From positions 1-64,000 of the forward strand of contig JAFLCP010000017.1 in NCBI GenBank assembly GCA_017303505.1: a stretch of DNA of 64,000 bases, read 5' to 3'. The notes under the pieces were generated by a model that was given only the letters and a program-made list of their open reading frames with translations, ran no database searches and was not told where the DNA came from. This document shows, piece after piece, positions 47,716 through 57,238 of the stretch. Origin of the DNA: Planctomycetota bacterium. Its GTDB lineage: Bacteria > Planctomycetota > Planctomycetia > Pirellulales > Pirellulaceae. Both the position numbers and the translations under genes were made by a program. The number at the start of each line of letters is the position of its first letter. Position 1 is the stretch's first letter.

Positions 47716-48434
47716 CCCCTCACATTATTCCAACTTTCCTCGTCGTGTCCAGAAAATTGCGGCCGGAATCGCGTACCCCTCGTTCCCGTGACTCTGCCTG
47801 GGAACGCACTGCATGAGAGGCTTCCGCCGCGCGCACATAACAGCGACGTGCAATAGCCCGCTATACCTAACCGCGATCGGCCATCAATCGCAGCCGCAAT
47901 GGTAGCCAGTAAGTCGTGCTCCCGTTAGGACAATCCCATGCGGAGAGTGGAACCTCTTTGACGAGAAGTTCACACGTACATTTGTACTTGCTGTTCGTCC
48001 CCATTAGCCGAATGGCGTTAGCCACGGTTTTACTTTTCTAACGGTACACGTTCTCGATCGCTTTGGCTGCAAAAAACAAGACGCAACTACGACGGGAACG
48101 CAGCGGTGCTGCTACGATAAGACAACAGTCCTACATCGGAGGTTGTTGCCGACTGTGTAGCCCATAAGTCATCGTCCCACTGGCGAAATGCCAGTGGTGA
48201 CGAAGATTGAACTCCGCAACCCTGATCCGGTAGCCACTAAGTCTCGCTCCCGCTGGGACAAGCCTATGCGGAGAGCGAGGAATATCTAACGTGAAAGATC
48301 ACGTACACTTGTACGCACTCAGCAGTAGTGCTGTTTATGAAAGTATCGCGACAACCAGTCTCGCCATAACTTGCGAAGAAACGGCTAAAGCCATTTCTTC
48401 ACTGACGGGTTACTGCTCAACGCTCAACGAGCCG
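47716..48434. repeat. Repeat cluster of ~720 bp, composite modules in reverse orientation
   Basis: At 47745-47774 lies the second copy of the 45321-45350 repeat. CCTCGTTCCCGTGACTCTGCC follows at 47777-47797. At 47975-48060 the composite segment appears reversed: a hairpin-like CGTACATTTGTAC, then CCATTAGCCGAATGGCGTTAGCC and ACGGTACACG. Palindromic modules TCATCGTCCCACTGGCGAAATG and GTCTCGCTCCCGCTGGGACA occur at 48165-48265 (given in short pieces), and CGTACACTTGTACG at 48302-48315. No gene was found. Confidence 0.75.
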
Positions 48435-49415
48435 CTACTTCTTAATCGGGAACGTAATGCGAATCGGTTGATTCGACGATGCCTTCACGACATTGGCATC
48501 ATCGCGGTCCGTGATTTTCCCACCAGCTCGCTCGGGCTGCTGGTCGCCGATATTGAGTCGCAATACGGGTTCAGACTTCGGCTCTTCCTTGACAACCACT
48601 TCGGATTTCTTCGGCTCTGCAGTTTGAGATTGCTGCTCCAGCGTTGGACGCTTGCTCCAACGAATATCGTTCGAAGGAGTTGTTGCTGGTGGAAGCAAAC
48701 GTTGTGGCTTGCTCGACTCGCTCTTGGACTGATCTTCTTTGAATGGATCCTCAAGCCAATCGGGTATAATGACTCCTGGATCACGTATCGGTTTACTCGT
48801 TGAGGGCCGTGTGCCACGTTCGAATGGCCGCAACTCGATCGCCGGCTGTTGCGGCTGAACATTCGCAGGAACACCCGTCCCTCGCTCCGTGCTCGTCGGA
48901 AATTCTCGCTTCGGCTCAGTCGTTTTCAACGGCAGCCGTGGTCGCGCATTGGCGTTTGGCAACCCCGACCCCGTCGATGGCTTCGTATTGGGCTCAATCG
49001 TCAGGATAGGGAGCGGATCGGCAATTCCTGGTTCGTCAGGTTCAGGCAGCGGCTCAACGCCAGGCTCGATCGTCGACTCAGGAACAACGGGGACTTGGTC
49101 GTACACCATGCCAGCTCGCTGGGCTTGGCATTTCGCGCAATTGCAATGCTTTTTCTTGTTGACCACTTTGCCAAAAACACGATCCAAGCCCGATTCCAAA
49201 CGATCCGCCAGCGAATCGATGCGATCGAACACCGTTACCGCCTTGCAATCGTGATGACTCCCGTGATGCCCCTGCTGGCACTTGCAACCAGGTGAATCAC
49301 AGTGTTGCCCCTGGGCAGTAGGTGTTATCCAGTTCACCATACCCGCCACAATTCCTGTGACCAAGATTTTTTTCAAGGGCTGGGTGAGCATGCCTTGGCG
49401 TTTCTTTGATAGCAT
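48435..49415 (-). CDS. Exported Pro-rich protein with a Cys/His-rich N-terminus
   Basis: About 326 residues from ATG 49415; ATG 49391 is equally plausible. The N-terminus is a signal peptide (KKILVTGIVAGMVNW) ending TAQG. Next come CDSPGCKCQQGHHGSHHDCK and, about 50 residues later, KKHCNCAKCQAQRAG. The first is a possible metal-binding cluster, the second a Cys-x-Cys-xx-Cys set. The rest is a low-complexity Pro/Glu/Lys/Ser tail without domains. I do not recognise a family. Reading from the other strand gives no better gene. Confidence 0.6.
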   Translation of the reverse strand: MLSKKRQGMLTQPLKKILVTGIVAGMVNWITPTAQGQHCDSPGCKCQQGHHGSHHDCKAVTVFDRIDSLADRLESGLDRVFGKVVNKKKHCNCAKCQAQRAGMVYDQVPVVPESTIEPGVEPLPEPDEPGIADPLPILTIEPNTKPSTGSGLPNANARPRLPLKTTEPKREFPTSTERGTGVPANVQPQQPAIELRPFERGTRPSTSKPIRDPGVIIPDWLEDPFKEDQSKSESSKPQRLLPPATTPSNDIRWSKRPTLEQQSQTAEPKKSEVVVKEEPKSEPVLRLNIGDQQPERAGGKITDRDDANVVKASSNQPIRITFPIKK

Positions 49416-49709
49416 CACGTTCTGTAACCTCGAAAGTCCGGTGGAGCCAGGGTCGATCGAAACCATGGCTGTCAGAGAACTCCATCGAACCACTACAACC
49501 GATTCCGCCAGAACTTTCAGCAGAACCCACAAACAGACCGCACCCTACCAAAACCACCCAAAACTCCTAAATTTCACCAATTTCCCGTTTTCAAGCCGGG
49601 CGACAGTCTCAGCCGAAATCAGTACAATGTTGTGTTTTCCGTCGGGGGTGGAATTCCCCGATACCCAATACGGATTCCTCACTTCGAAACGACTTGTAAT
49701 CCGAACACT

Positions 49710-52430
49710 ATGGCCACACCCACCCGCTCATTCGATCCGTTTCAAGCCCGCGATACTTTTTCTACTCCTTCTGGCACTCTTGGAATCTATCGACTCCAAA
49801 AACTTGAAGAGCTTGGAATCGCACCTGTTTCCAAGCTGCCGTTTTCGATCCGCATTTTGCTCGAAGCCGTTTTGCGAAATTGCGATGGCTACGAAGTCAC
49901 CGAAGACGACGTCAAGAACCTAGCTAGTTGGAACGCAGCCAAACCTGCTGAGCTCGAAGTACCCTTCAAGCCCGCTCGAGTTGTGTTGCAAGACTTTACG
50001 GGCGTACCTTGCGTTGTCGACTTAGCCGCGATGCGAGATGGGATGAGCCAACTTGGTGGCGATCCCAAGAAAATCAATCCATTGATTCCTGTGGATTTGG
50101 TGATCGACCATTCCGTTCAAGTTGATTGGTTCGGAACCGCAGATGCTTTGTCGCGCAACGTGGAGATTGAATTCGAACGCAACCAAGAGCGTTATGAATT
50201 TCTGCGTTGGGGCCAACAAGCGTTCAACAACTTCCGCGTTGTGCCACCAAACACCGGTATCGTTCACCAAGTGAACCTCGAATATCTAGCCAGCGTCGTC
50301 TTTACAGGTAAAGACGCGAAAGGTGCAGTTGCATATCCCGACTCGTTGGTTGGTACCGATAGCCACACCACGATGATCAACGGCTTAGGCGTGCTTGGTT
50401 GGGGCGTTGGTGGTATCGAAGCTGAAGCCAACATGCTCGGTCAACCGTTGTATATGTTGATGCCAGAAGTGGTCGGCTTCGAATTGACTGGCAAACTACC
50501 ATCGGGCGCAACGGCGACCGACTTGGTATTGCGAGTGACCGAAATCTTGCGCAAAGAAGGCGTGGTGAACAAGTTCGTCGAGTTCTTCGGTGAAGGTGTT
50601 TCGCGCATGTCGTTGGCCGATCGCGCTACGATTGCCAACATGGCTCCTGAATACGGAGCTACGATGGGTTACTTCCCTGTCGATAAAGAAACGCTCAATT
50701 TCATGTTGCGAACTGGCCGCAGCAAGGACTTGGTCGATTTGGTGGAACGGTACATGAAAGAGCAAGGCCTCTTCCGTACCGATGATCAAAAGCCATTGCT
50801 TTACACCAAGGTTCTCAAACTTGATCTGAGCAGCATTGAACCTGCGGTTGCTGGTCCAAAGCGACCTCAAGACCGCGTAGCTCTTAAACAAGTAAAGCCT
50901 TCGTTTGAGAAAGCCCTCACGGACCCAGTCGCTCAGCGCGGCTTCGGATTAGCTTCCGAGCAACTTGGTGCCAAGGGAACGGTTGTCGACAATGGTACAT
51001 CGACCGACATCGCTCACGGTTCCGTAGTAATCGCGGCCATCACAAGTTGCACAAACACCAGCAACCCATCGGTAATGTTGGGTGCAGGTTTGCTGGCCAA
51101 GAAAGCGGCGGCTCGCGGTTTGAAAGTCCAGCCATTCGTAAAGACAAGTTTGGCACCTGGCTCTCGCGTAGTAACCGATTATCTCGAAAAGGCTGGCGTC
51201 ATGCCCGCTTTGGAACAACTCGGCTTCAATGTTGTTGGCTACGGTTGCACAACCTGCATCGGCAACAGTGGACCATTGCCTGATCCAGTTGCTAAGGCGA
51301 TTACCGATGGCAACTTGGTGGCTGCTGCCGTATTGAGCGGTAACAGAAACTTCGAAGGCCGCGTGAATCCACATACCAAGGCGAACTATTTGGCGAGCCC
51401 ACCGCTCGTCGTCGCTTACGCCTTGGCTGGCCGCATGAACATCGACTTTGAAAACGAACCTATCGGAACAGGGAGCGATGGTAAGCCGGTCTACTTGAAA
51501 GAGATCTGGCCATCTCAAGAAGAGGTTTACGAGACCGTTGATAAATCCGTTCTGCCTGAAATGTTTGTGAAGCAATACTCCAGTGCTTTCACCAGCAATG
51601 AAAAGTGGAATGCCATCGAGATCACCACGGGCGAACGCTATAAGTGGAATGAATCGAGTACCTACATTCAACGTCCACCCTTCTTGGAAGGCATCACACC
51701 TGATGTTGGGTCGATAGCACCTATCACCGGTGCACGCGTATTAGCGTTGCTCGGTGACTCGATTACCACCGACCATATTTCGCCTGCTGGTTCGATCACC
51801 AAAGATGGCCCTGCGGGTCGCTTCTTGCAACAACATGGTGTCGCTCCACGCGACTTCAATAGCTATGGTGCTCGCCGTGGTAATGACCGCATCATGGTTC
51901 GTGGTACCTTTGCCAACATTCGTATTCGCAACCAAGTAGCTCCTGGTACTGAAGGTGGCGTGACTCGCTATTTGCCAACCGGCGAAGTGATGTCGATCTA
52001 TGACGCTGCGATGAAGTACAAAGAAACAAGCACACCGCTAGTCGTGTTGGCTGGCGCAGAATACGGCACAGGTTCCAGTCGTGACTGGGCCGCCAAGGGT
52101 ACGTTGTTGCTCGGTATCAAAGCCGTTATCGCGGTAAGCTACGAGCGTATTCACCGCAGCAACTTGGTTGGTATGGGCGTGTTGCCGTTGCAGTTCTTGC
52201 CCGGCCAATCTGCTCAGTCTTTGGGCCTCACCGGCGAAGAGACCATTAGCATCGAAGGTCTGAACGACCAATTGCAACCTCGATCCCAGATCAAGGTCAA
52301 AGCCGTTGCGGCAGATGGCTCAGCCAAGACGTTTGATGTACTGGTCCGCATCGATACGCCTGTCGAAATCGATTACTATCGCAACGGTGGTATTCTTCCA
52401 ACCGTTCTTCGCAAATTGGCTACAACCTAA
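49710..52430 (+). CDS. acnA: Aconitate hydratase A
   Basis: 906 residues from ATG 49710; earlier in-frame codons do not resemble the family. It interconverts citrate and isocitrate in the TCA cycle. The [4Fe-4S] cysteines are in [11 protein letters not shown] and [49 protein letters not shown] (seen in pieces), and the swivel-domain [16 protein letters not shown] are all intact. It is monocistronic, with a terminator after the stop codon. Confidence 0.97.
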   Translation: MATPTRSFDPFQARDTFSTPSGTLGIYRLQKLEELGIAPVSKLPFSIRILLEAVLRNCDGYEVTEDDVKNLASWNAAKPAELEVPFKPARVVLQDFTGVPCVVDLAAMRDGMSQLGGDPKKINPLIPVDLVIDHSVQVDWFGTADALSRNVEIEFERNQERYEFLRWGQQAFNNFRVVPPNTGIVHQVNLEYLASVVFTGKDAKGAVAYPDSLVGTDSHTTMINGLGVLGWGVGGIEAEANMLGQPLYMLMPEVVGFELTGKLPSGATATDLVLRVTEILRKEGVVNKFVEFFGEGVSRMSLADRATIANMAPEYGATMGYFPVDKETLNFMLRTGRSKDLVDLVERYMKEQGLFRTDDQKPLLYTKVLKLDLSSIEPAVAGPKRPQDRVALKQVKPSFEKALTDPVAQRGFGLASEQLGAKGTVVDNGTSTDIAHGSVVIAAITSCTNTSNPSVMLGAGLLAKKAAARGLKVQPFVKTSLAPGSRVVTDYLEKAGVMPALEQLGFNVVGYGCTTCIGNSGPLPDPVAKAITDGNLVAAAVLSGNRNFEGRVNPHTKANYLASPPLVVAYALAGRMNIDFENEPIGTGSDGKPVYLKEIWPSQEEVYETVDKSVLPEMFVKQYSSAFTSNEKWNAIEITTGERYKWNESSTYIQRPPFLEGITPDVGSIAPITGARVLALLGDSITTDHISPAGSITKDGPAGRFLQQHGVAPRDFNSYGARRGNDRIMVRGTFANIRIRNQVAPGTEGGVTRYLPTGEVMSIYDAAMKYKETSTPLVVLAGAEYGTGSSRDWAAKGTLLLGIKAVIAVSYERIHRSNLVGMGVLPLQFLPGQSAQSLGLTGEETISIEGLNDQLQPRSQIKVKAVAADGSAKTFDVLVRIDTPVEIDYYRNGGILPTVLRKLATT

Positions 52431-52459
52431 ACATTGTCTCGCCAACTTATGAAACACGA

Positions 52460-52489
52460 AACGCCATGGCATATGTCATGGCGTTTTTT
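52460..52489 (+). terminator. Rho-independent terminator of acnA
   Basis: AACGCCATG (52460-52468) pairs with CATGGCGTT (52477-52485) around an 8-base loop, followed by a T run to 52489. It lies 30 bp after the acnA stop codon. Confidence 0.9.
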
Positions 52490-52629
52490 GTTGAGGCCTG
52501 CCTGAATCGACTCAGCGTATCTAGGCCGCGATACCCCGCTGTCGCTGAAGCAAGACTCAACATCCACGACCGATCTCTGCTAGAATGAAATCCATGTTCA
52601 TTCTTTCCTTTACTTAGCAAAGATGATCC

Positions 52630-55600
52630 ATGCCCCTCTTATCTCGTACCGGAAAAATCAGTCCGCAGTTACTGATGCTCATCGTTGTGGCCGATGCCAT
52701 CTTGGTTCTTGCCGTTCTGGCTTGGCTCTTTCTCAAATCAGACCCCGATCCAACACCTGCACCAAATCGCTCGGCTGCCGAATACCGCGCAGACTTAGAA
52801 AAAGGTGAGCAAGCTCTTGGTTTGCTGGAGAACGAGGAATTCAAGGAAGCCACACCGTTGTGGATGGACTTGCATCAACGATACCCCGAAGATCCGCATT
52901 TGGCTCTCAATCTGGCGTTGTGTCGCCTCGGTCGTTTGGAAAAACAACTTCGCGAAATACAGAGCTCGAACAAACTTAGCGACGCGGAGAAAGCAGAATT
53001 ACAAGCTGAAGTTCCTGATCTATTGAAGGCACTGGAAACAAGTGCTGCGGAGGCTCTGAAGTTAGCCCCCGCTTCACCTGCCGCAAATCGCGTTGTCGCG
53101 GCAGTGAAAATAGAGGCCGCGAATCGTCAAGAATATCCCAACGACATCGAATACAAAAAACAGGCGGCAGACTTCTTACTCGAAGCCCTGAAACGCGTAC
53201 CAGGCGATTCGGTTCTGGCGATTCGCTTGCATGATCTTTCTGAAGAACTTGGAGCTGATGCGCCGGATCTTCCCCAACAGTCTGCGGAGGCTTTGTACGC
53301 CGCGTATCAAAAACTCCCTCGCAATTTGTTTGTGCTGATGCTCACAGGCGATTCGCTCCTCAATCTGAAAGATAAGCGGGTCTTGGAATTGCTTGCCCCT
53401 TCGATCGAGATGAATCGCCCTTTCATGGACCAGATCTTGGCTTTTGCAGGTGGCAGCGATCCGCTCGCTGCTGTTGAACAGGCTCGCAAGGCGATTGAGA
53501 TGGGCAACTTTGACGAGGGGGAACTCCCTATCCGCCAATGGCTCAACCTCATCAAATCAACCGAAACATTCAAAGCCGATCGTCGGATTGCGAACCCGAA
53601 TACACTGGCGATGATTTCTCTCGACTCACTGACGCAATGGCGCACCGAACTCAACAAGCTTCTCGCCGAAAAACCTGATGAAACTGCACCAACTTTGGCT
53701 TGGGAGGAACGTCCCTTATCACCGCTCCCAAATGGTCACGAGAACTTGCGAGCTGCAATATGGTACGACATCAATATCGACCTAACCCAAGAGGTTGCGT
53801 GGGTGCAGGGAAAGCAACTCACTGTGAGCCAATTGCCTCAAGATAAAGATGCAGCTTGGGAAACTCTTACAACAATTGAAGTAGATCCTTCGACCAAACG
53901 CATGTACGCCATCGACCTCTTCAGCGTGATGGTTGGCGACCAACCGCGCATTGCGGCGACTCAGGCCAAAGAAGTTGCCCAAGCAGCAGGCGCTACTGCC
54001 GATGATGCGAGCGCTATGATCAGCCATCGTCACGAGACCTTGCAAGACTTGGTACTGCTCAACGACAAAGGTGTCGAGATCATCACAACTCAAGTTGACC
54101 CCAATGATCCTAAAAAGCGGATCTTGGCCAAGGTTGCAACACCAACGGGATTAGAAGATCTCCCTGGCGTCACGCGTCTGGAACCATTCGACATTGATGG
54201 TGATGGTGACTTGGATATCGCTGCGATTGTTTTAGGAAAAGTTAGCCTATTCCAAAACAATGGCAACCGAACTTTTCAATCGCTGGATGCTTGGAGTGAA
54301 TTGTTGCCTGCAGATGTTCGTGCACAACAAATCATTTCGTGCGACTATGATCGTGATATCGATACCGATTTGTTGATTGCTTGCGAAGGCCCCACGTTTG
54401 GCGTTCTTGAAAATCTCTTGCACAGTCAATTTCGGTGGCGAGGACTCACTGGAAAGTGGAGCGATTTACAAGAAGCGTCCGACATTGTCGTTGCCGAATT
54501 AGATGGCAATGCTTCTTGGGACTGGTCGATTGTCAGCGATACAAAACTCACCTCTCTATGGACACGCACCCCAGCAGTCGGTGAAACAGTTCCTTCGTCG
54601 TTAGATTCCGTTACCTTGCCCGTAGAGTGCACTGGATTGTACGCCGCAGATTTTAACAACGATAGCTGGAACGATCTCCTCGCTTGGGGCTCCAAGGGAC
54701 TCATCGCGATCCCAGGTAAAAAAGGTGGACGTTGGGCACAAGTGTCACCCAATGCAACCTTGCTCACCGATTCCATTCAACATGTTTCTGTCGTCGACCT
54801 GAACCAAAAAGGAAACTTATCGATATTGGCCACCACCGATAAAGGGCTTAAGTTGCTGACGAGCAAACCAGCCGAAAATGCACAGTATTTGGAAGTGCGG
54901 TTAAAGGGTATCGACGATGACAATGGAGGTGGGCGCGTCAATCATTATGGATATGGTTCCACTTTGGAATTGCGAGCGGGTGAACGTTACATGGCTCAGA
55001 TTGTCCGTCAACCATCCACTCATTTTGGTATCGATTCGATTGACAAAGTCGATTCGCTGCGAGTGATCTTTACGAATGGCGTAACGCAAAGTGTTATTGG
55101 ACCTAAGCCGAATGAACTGATTGAAGAAGTTCAAGCGCCCAAAGGTTCTTGCCCATTCCTTTACGGTTGGGATGGCGAGAAATTCGTGATGATCACTGAC
55201 TTACTCTGGAACGCACCGCTGGGATTGCAGATCGCGCGCGGCAAAGTCCTCCCCGATCGGCGTTGGGAATATCTCATTTTGCCCGGCGAAAAAATGCAAC
55301 CCAAAGATGGTAACTATGAAATTCGCATTACCGAAGAGCTATGGGAAGCAGCCTACTTCGACGAAGTTCGCTTGATGGCCATCGATCATCCGGCTGAAGT
55401 TGAAGTTTTCACCAATGAAAAAGTTGGCCCGCCTGATATCGCTGCCCATCGCATCTTTACTGCGAGCCTCAAACGCTATCCCGAAAAAACGATCGACTCA
55501 CATGGTCGTGATTGGACCGCTGCCGTCACCAAGAAAGACTCCGTTTATGCTTATGGTTTCACCCGAAACTTCTGCCAAGGCTTGGTCGATAAACATTATA

Positions 55601-56421
55601 TCGAACTGGATTTTGGATCGCTCCCCGAACATAAGACAGCTCAATTGGTTCTCACCGGTTGGTTGTTCCCTACAGACACGTCGCTCAATATTGGCTTGGA
55701 TCACAACCCAGACTTGAGCACACCGATTCCACCTGCTTTGTGGTTGAGCCAAGGCGAACAAGAGTTCCAGTGCATTCGTCCTTTCATGGGATTCCCGGGT
55801 GGCAAACCGAAACCGATCGTAATCGACTTAACCAACGACTTGAAAGCGGGTCCCGTTCGCTTGCGAATTGAGACCAGTGCTCAACTTCACTGGGATGAAG
55901 CGTTCTTGGTACTCGATGAACCCCAAGTCGAAATGCGCGAGCAAACACTTAAGCTAGCCAAAGCTGACTTACACTATCGCGGCTTCTCGACACTCAAGCC
56001 GCGGGCATTTGACCAGCCGCATTGGTATGACTACAACCAACTTGATGAAGCTGCCGGTTGGCCATTCATGGACGGATATTTTACGAACTTTGGTGATGTG
56101 CGTGAGATTTTGCAGCAAGATGACAACCGCATCGTCGTGATGGGATCGGGCGATGAGATGACTCTGATTTTCTCACCGCCGGAAACGCCTTTGCCGACGG
56201 GTTGGAAACGCGATTTTGTACTTTACAGCACTGGCTGGGACAAAGATGCCGATCTCAACACGCTTGAAGGACAATCGAGTTTGCCGCTCCCATTTAAGGA
56301 AATGGAGGCCTATCCGCCACCCGAAAAACAACGGGAAAAAGCGGACGAAATCTGGAAACTCAATCGTCCTAACCTCAAGCGACAACAGAACTTCCGCACT
56401 TTTTGGCAAATCGCAAACTGA
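52630..56421 (+). CDS. Giant membrane-anchored TPR/FG-GAP/UnbV protein (CRTAC1-like) with a long C-terminal extension
   Basis: 1263 residues. An N-terminal membrane helix (about 15-37, LLMLIVVADAILVLAVLAW) anchors it, with the rest outside the cytoplasm. Residues 50-330 have TPR-like helices (KGEQALGLLENEEFKEATPL). FG-GAP/VCBS-type calcium loops follow: FDIDGDGDLDIAAIV, YDRDIDTDLLIACEG and DFNNDSWNDLLAWG. An ASPIC/UnbV-like module has GYGSTLELRAGERYMAQIV and HFGIDSIDKVDSLRV. The last about 450 residues begin CPFLYGWDGEKFVMITDLLW, are beta-rich, and belong to no family I know. It lies upstream of the cytochrome/CRTAC1 pair and may act with it. Confidence 0.8.
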   Translation: MPLLSRTGKISPQLLMLIVVADAILVLAVLAWLFLKSDPDPTPAPNRSAAEYRADLEKGEQALGLLENEEFKEATPLWMDLHQRYPEDPHLALNLALCRLGRLEKQLREIQSSNKLSDAEKAELQAEVPDLLKALETSAAEALKLAPASPAANRVVAAVKIEAANRQEYPNDIEYKKQAADFLLEALKRVPGDSVLAIRLHDLSEELGADAPDLPQQSAEALYAAYQKLPRNLFVLMLTGDSLLNLKDKRVLELLAPSIEMNRPFMDQILAFAGGSDPLAAVEQARKAIEMGNFDEGELPIRQWLNLIKSTETFKADRRIANPNTLAMISLDSLTQWRTELNKLLAEKPDETAPTLAWEERPLSPLPNGHENLRAAIWYDINIDLTQEVAWVQGKQLTVSQLPQDKDAAWETLTTIEVDPSTKRMYAIDLFSVMVGDQPRIAATQAKEVAQAAGATADDASAMISHRHETLQDLVLLNDKGVEIITTQVDPNDPKKRILAKVATPTGLEDLPGVTRLEPFDIDGDGDLDIAAIVLGKVSLFQNNGNRTFQSLDAWSELLPADVRAQQIISCDYDRDIDTDLLIACEGPTFGVLENLLHSQFRWRGLTGKWSDLQEASDIVVAELDGNASWDWSIVSDTKLTSLWTRTPAVGETVPSSLDSVTLPVECTGLYAADFNNDSWNDLLAWGSKGLIAIPGKKGGRWAQVSPNATLLTDSIQHVSVVDLNQKGNLSILATTDKGLKLLTSKPAENAQYLEVRLKGIDDDNGGGRVNHYGYGSTLELRAGERYMAQIVRQPSTHFGIDSIDKVDSLRVIFTNGVTQSVIGPKPNELIEEVQAPKGSCPFLYGWDGEKFVMITDLLWNAPLGLQIARGKVLPDRRWEYLILPGEKMQPKDGNYEIRITEELWEAAYFDEVRLMAIDHPAEVEVFTNEKVGPPDIAAHRIFTASLKRYPEKTIDSHGRDWTAAVTKKDSVYAYGFTRNFCQGLVDKHYIELDFGSLPEHKTAQLVLTGWLFPTDTSLNIGLDHNPDLSTPIPPALWLSQGEQEFQCIRPFMGFPGGKPKPIVIDLTNDLKAGPVRLRIETSAQLHWDEAFLVLDEPQVEMREQTLKLAKADLHYRGFSTLKPRAFDQPHWYDYNQLDEAAGWPFMDGYFTNFGDVREILQQDDNRIVVMGSGDEMTLIFSPPETPLPTGWKRDFVLYSTGWDKDADLNTLEGQSSLPLPFKEMEAYPPPEKQREKADEIWKLNRPNLKRQQNFRTFWQIAN

Positions 56422-56519
56422 TCTTTCCGTTGACCCGACCAGAGGGGGGCTATACTATTATAGATAGCTCCTCTCTCAGAATTCGCCCTTTTCTGTTCTG
56501 ATTTTATTGCACCAAAACC

Positions 56520-57020
56520 GTGAAGACTCTCCATCACGAACCACGCTTGAACACCAGAAATCGCAGTTGCCTAACAGCAACTTGGATTGTGGTGTTGTAT
56601 GTGTTGAGTGCTTGGAGCCAACTCTCCAATACGGTTCAAGCGGGTTGCTTTCTTGGTCACGACTACAACGATTTTCACCATGCACGTGGACTGGAAAATC
56701 ACCAACGCCAAATCCACCAACAACCTCGGCTCTTTTCCTATTCCGCAGACGTGTGGATTTTTGAGGATGGGAATTTTCAACCACTTCGCAATCCTCTCGC
56801 ACCCAGATGTGATGGCCCAGGCTGTCGCTCCAATCCACTAGAGGGTCAATGGGGACAATCGAGTACTGCTGTAGAAACGCTTCGGGTCGTTTATGTGATT
56901 GGCTCAGTTCCTTTTGTCACGTCTCGAACTCAAATGCAGGGAGTCCGTTCGATCGAAAGAAATGAACTCCCTAACTGCGGCGATACTATCTCTATCGATC
57001 GCCCGCCAAAAGTTTCTTAA
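56520..57020 (+). CDS. Small exported hypothetical protein
   Basis: 166 residues from GTG 56520. A hydrophobic stretch (TATWIVVLYVLSAWSQ) after a basic start suggests a signal peptide ending near VQAGC. The mature part has several Cys, including PLAPRCDGPGCRSNP, and many His and Asn in LGHDYNDFHHARGLENH. No family is recognised. It sits between the giant UnbV protein and the pentaheme cytochrome on the same strand, so it could belong to that set. The coding case is moderate. Confidence 0.52.
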   Translation: MKTLHHEPRLNTRNRSCLTATWIVVLYVLSAWSQLSNTVQAGCFLGHDYNDFHHARGLENHQRQIHQQPRLFSYSADVWIFEDGNFQPLRNPLAPRCDGPGCRSNPLEGQWGQSSTAVETLRVVYVIGSVPFVTSRTQMQGVRSIERNELPNCGDTISIDRPPKVS

Positions 57021-57238
57021 GCCCTGTAGTGCGCGGAGCCGACGGCTACCGAGCGCTCGATCTCATACAGCGGCAAACCATCGTGCTTAGTCAGTCAACC
57101 TGACTTGATCCACTCGATGGTTACCAGTCTATAGGTGCTATTCCCAATCGAGAAGCGTTGGGAATTTTGATCTGCAAGACATAGACATTCCAAACATTCC
57201 ATTAATAACTCGCCATATCCGACACGAGATTACGAATT

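Noticed and set aside
48291..48803. 170-codon frame on the plus strand
   Set aside because: It begins in a repeat and overlaps the better-supported exported protein on the minus strand.
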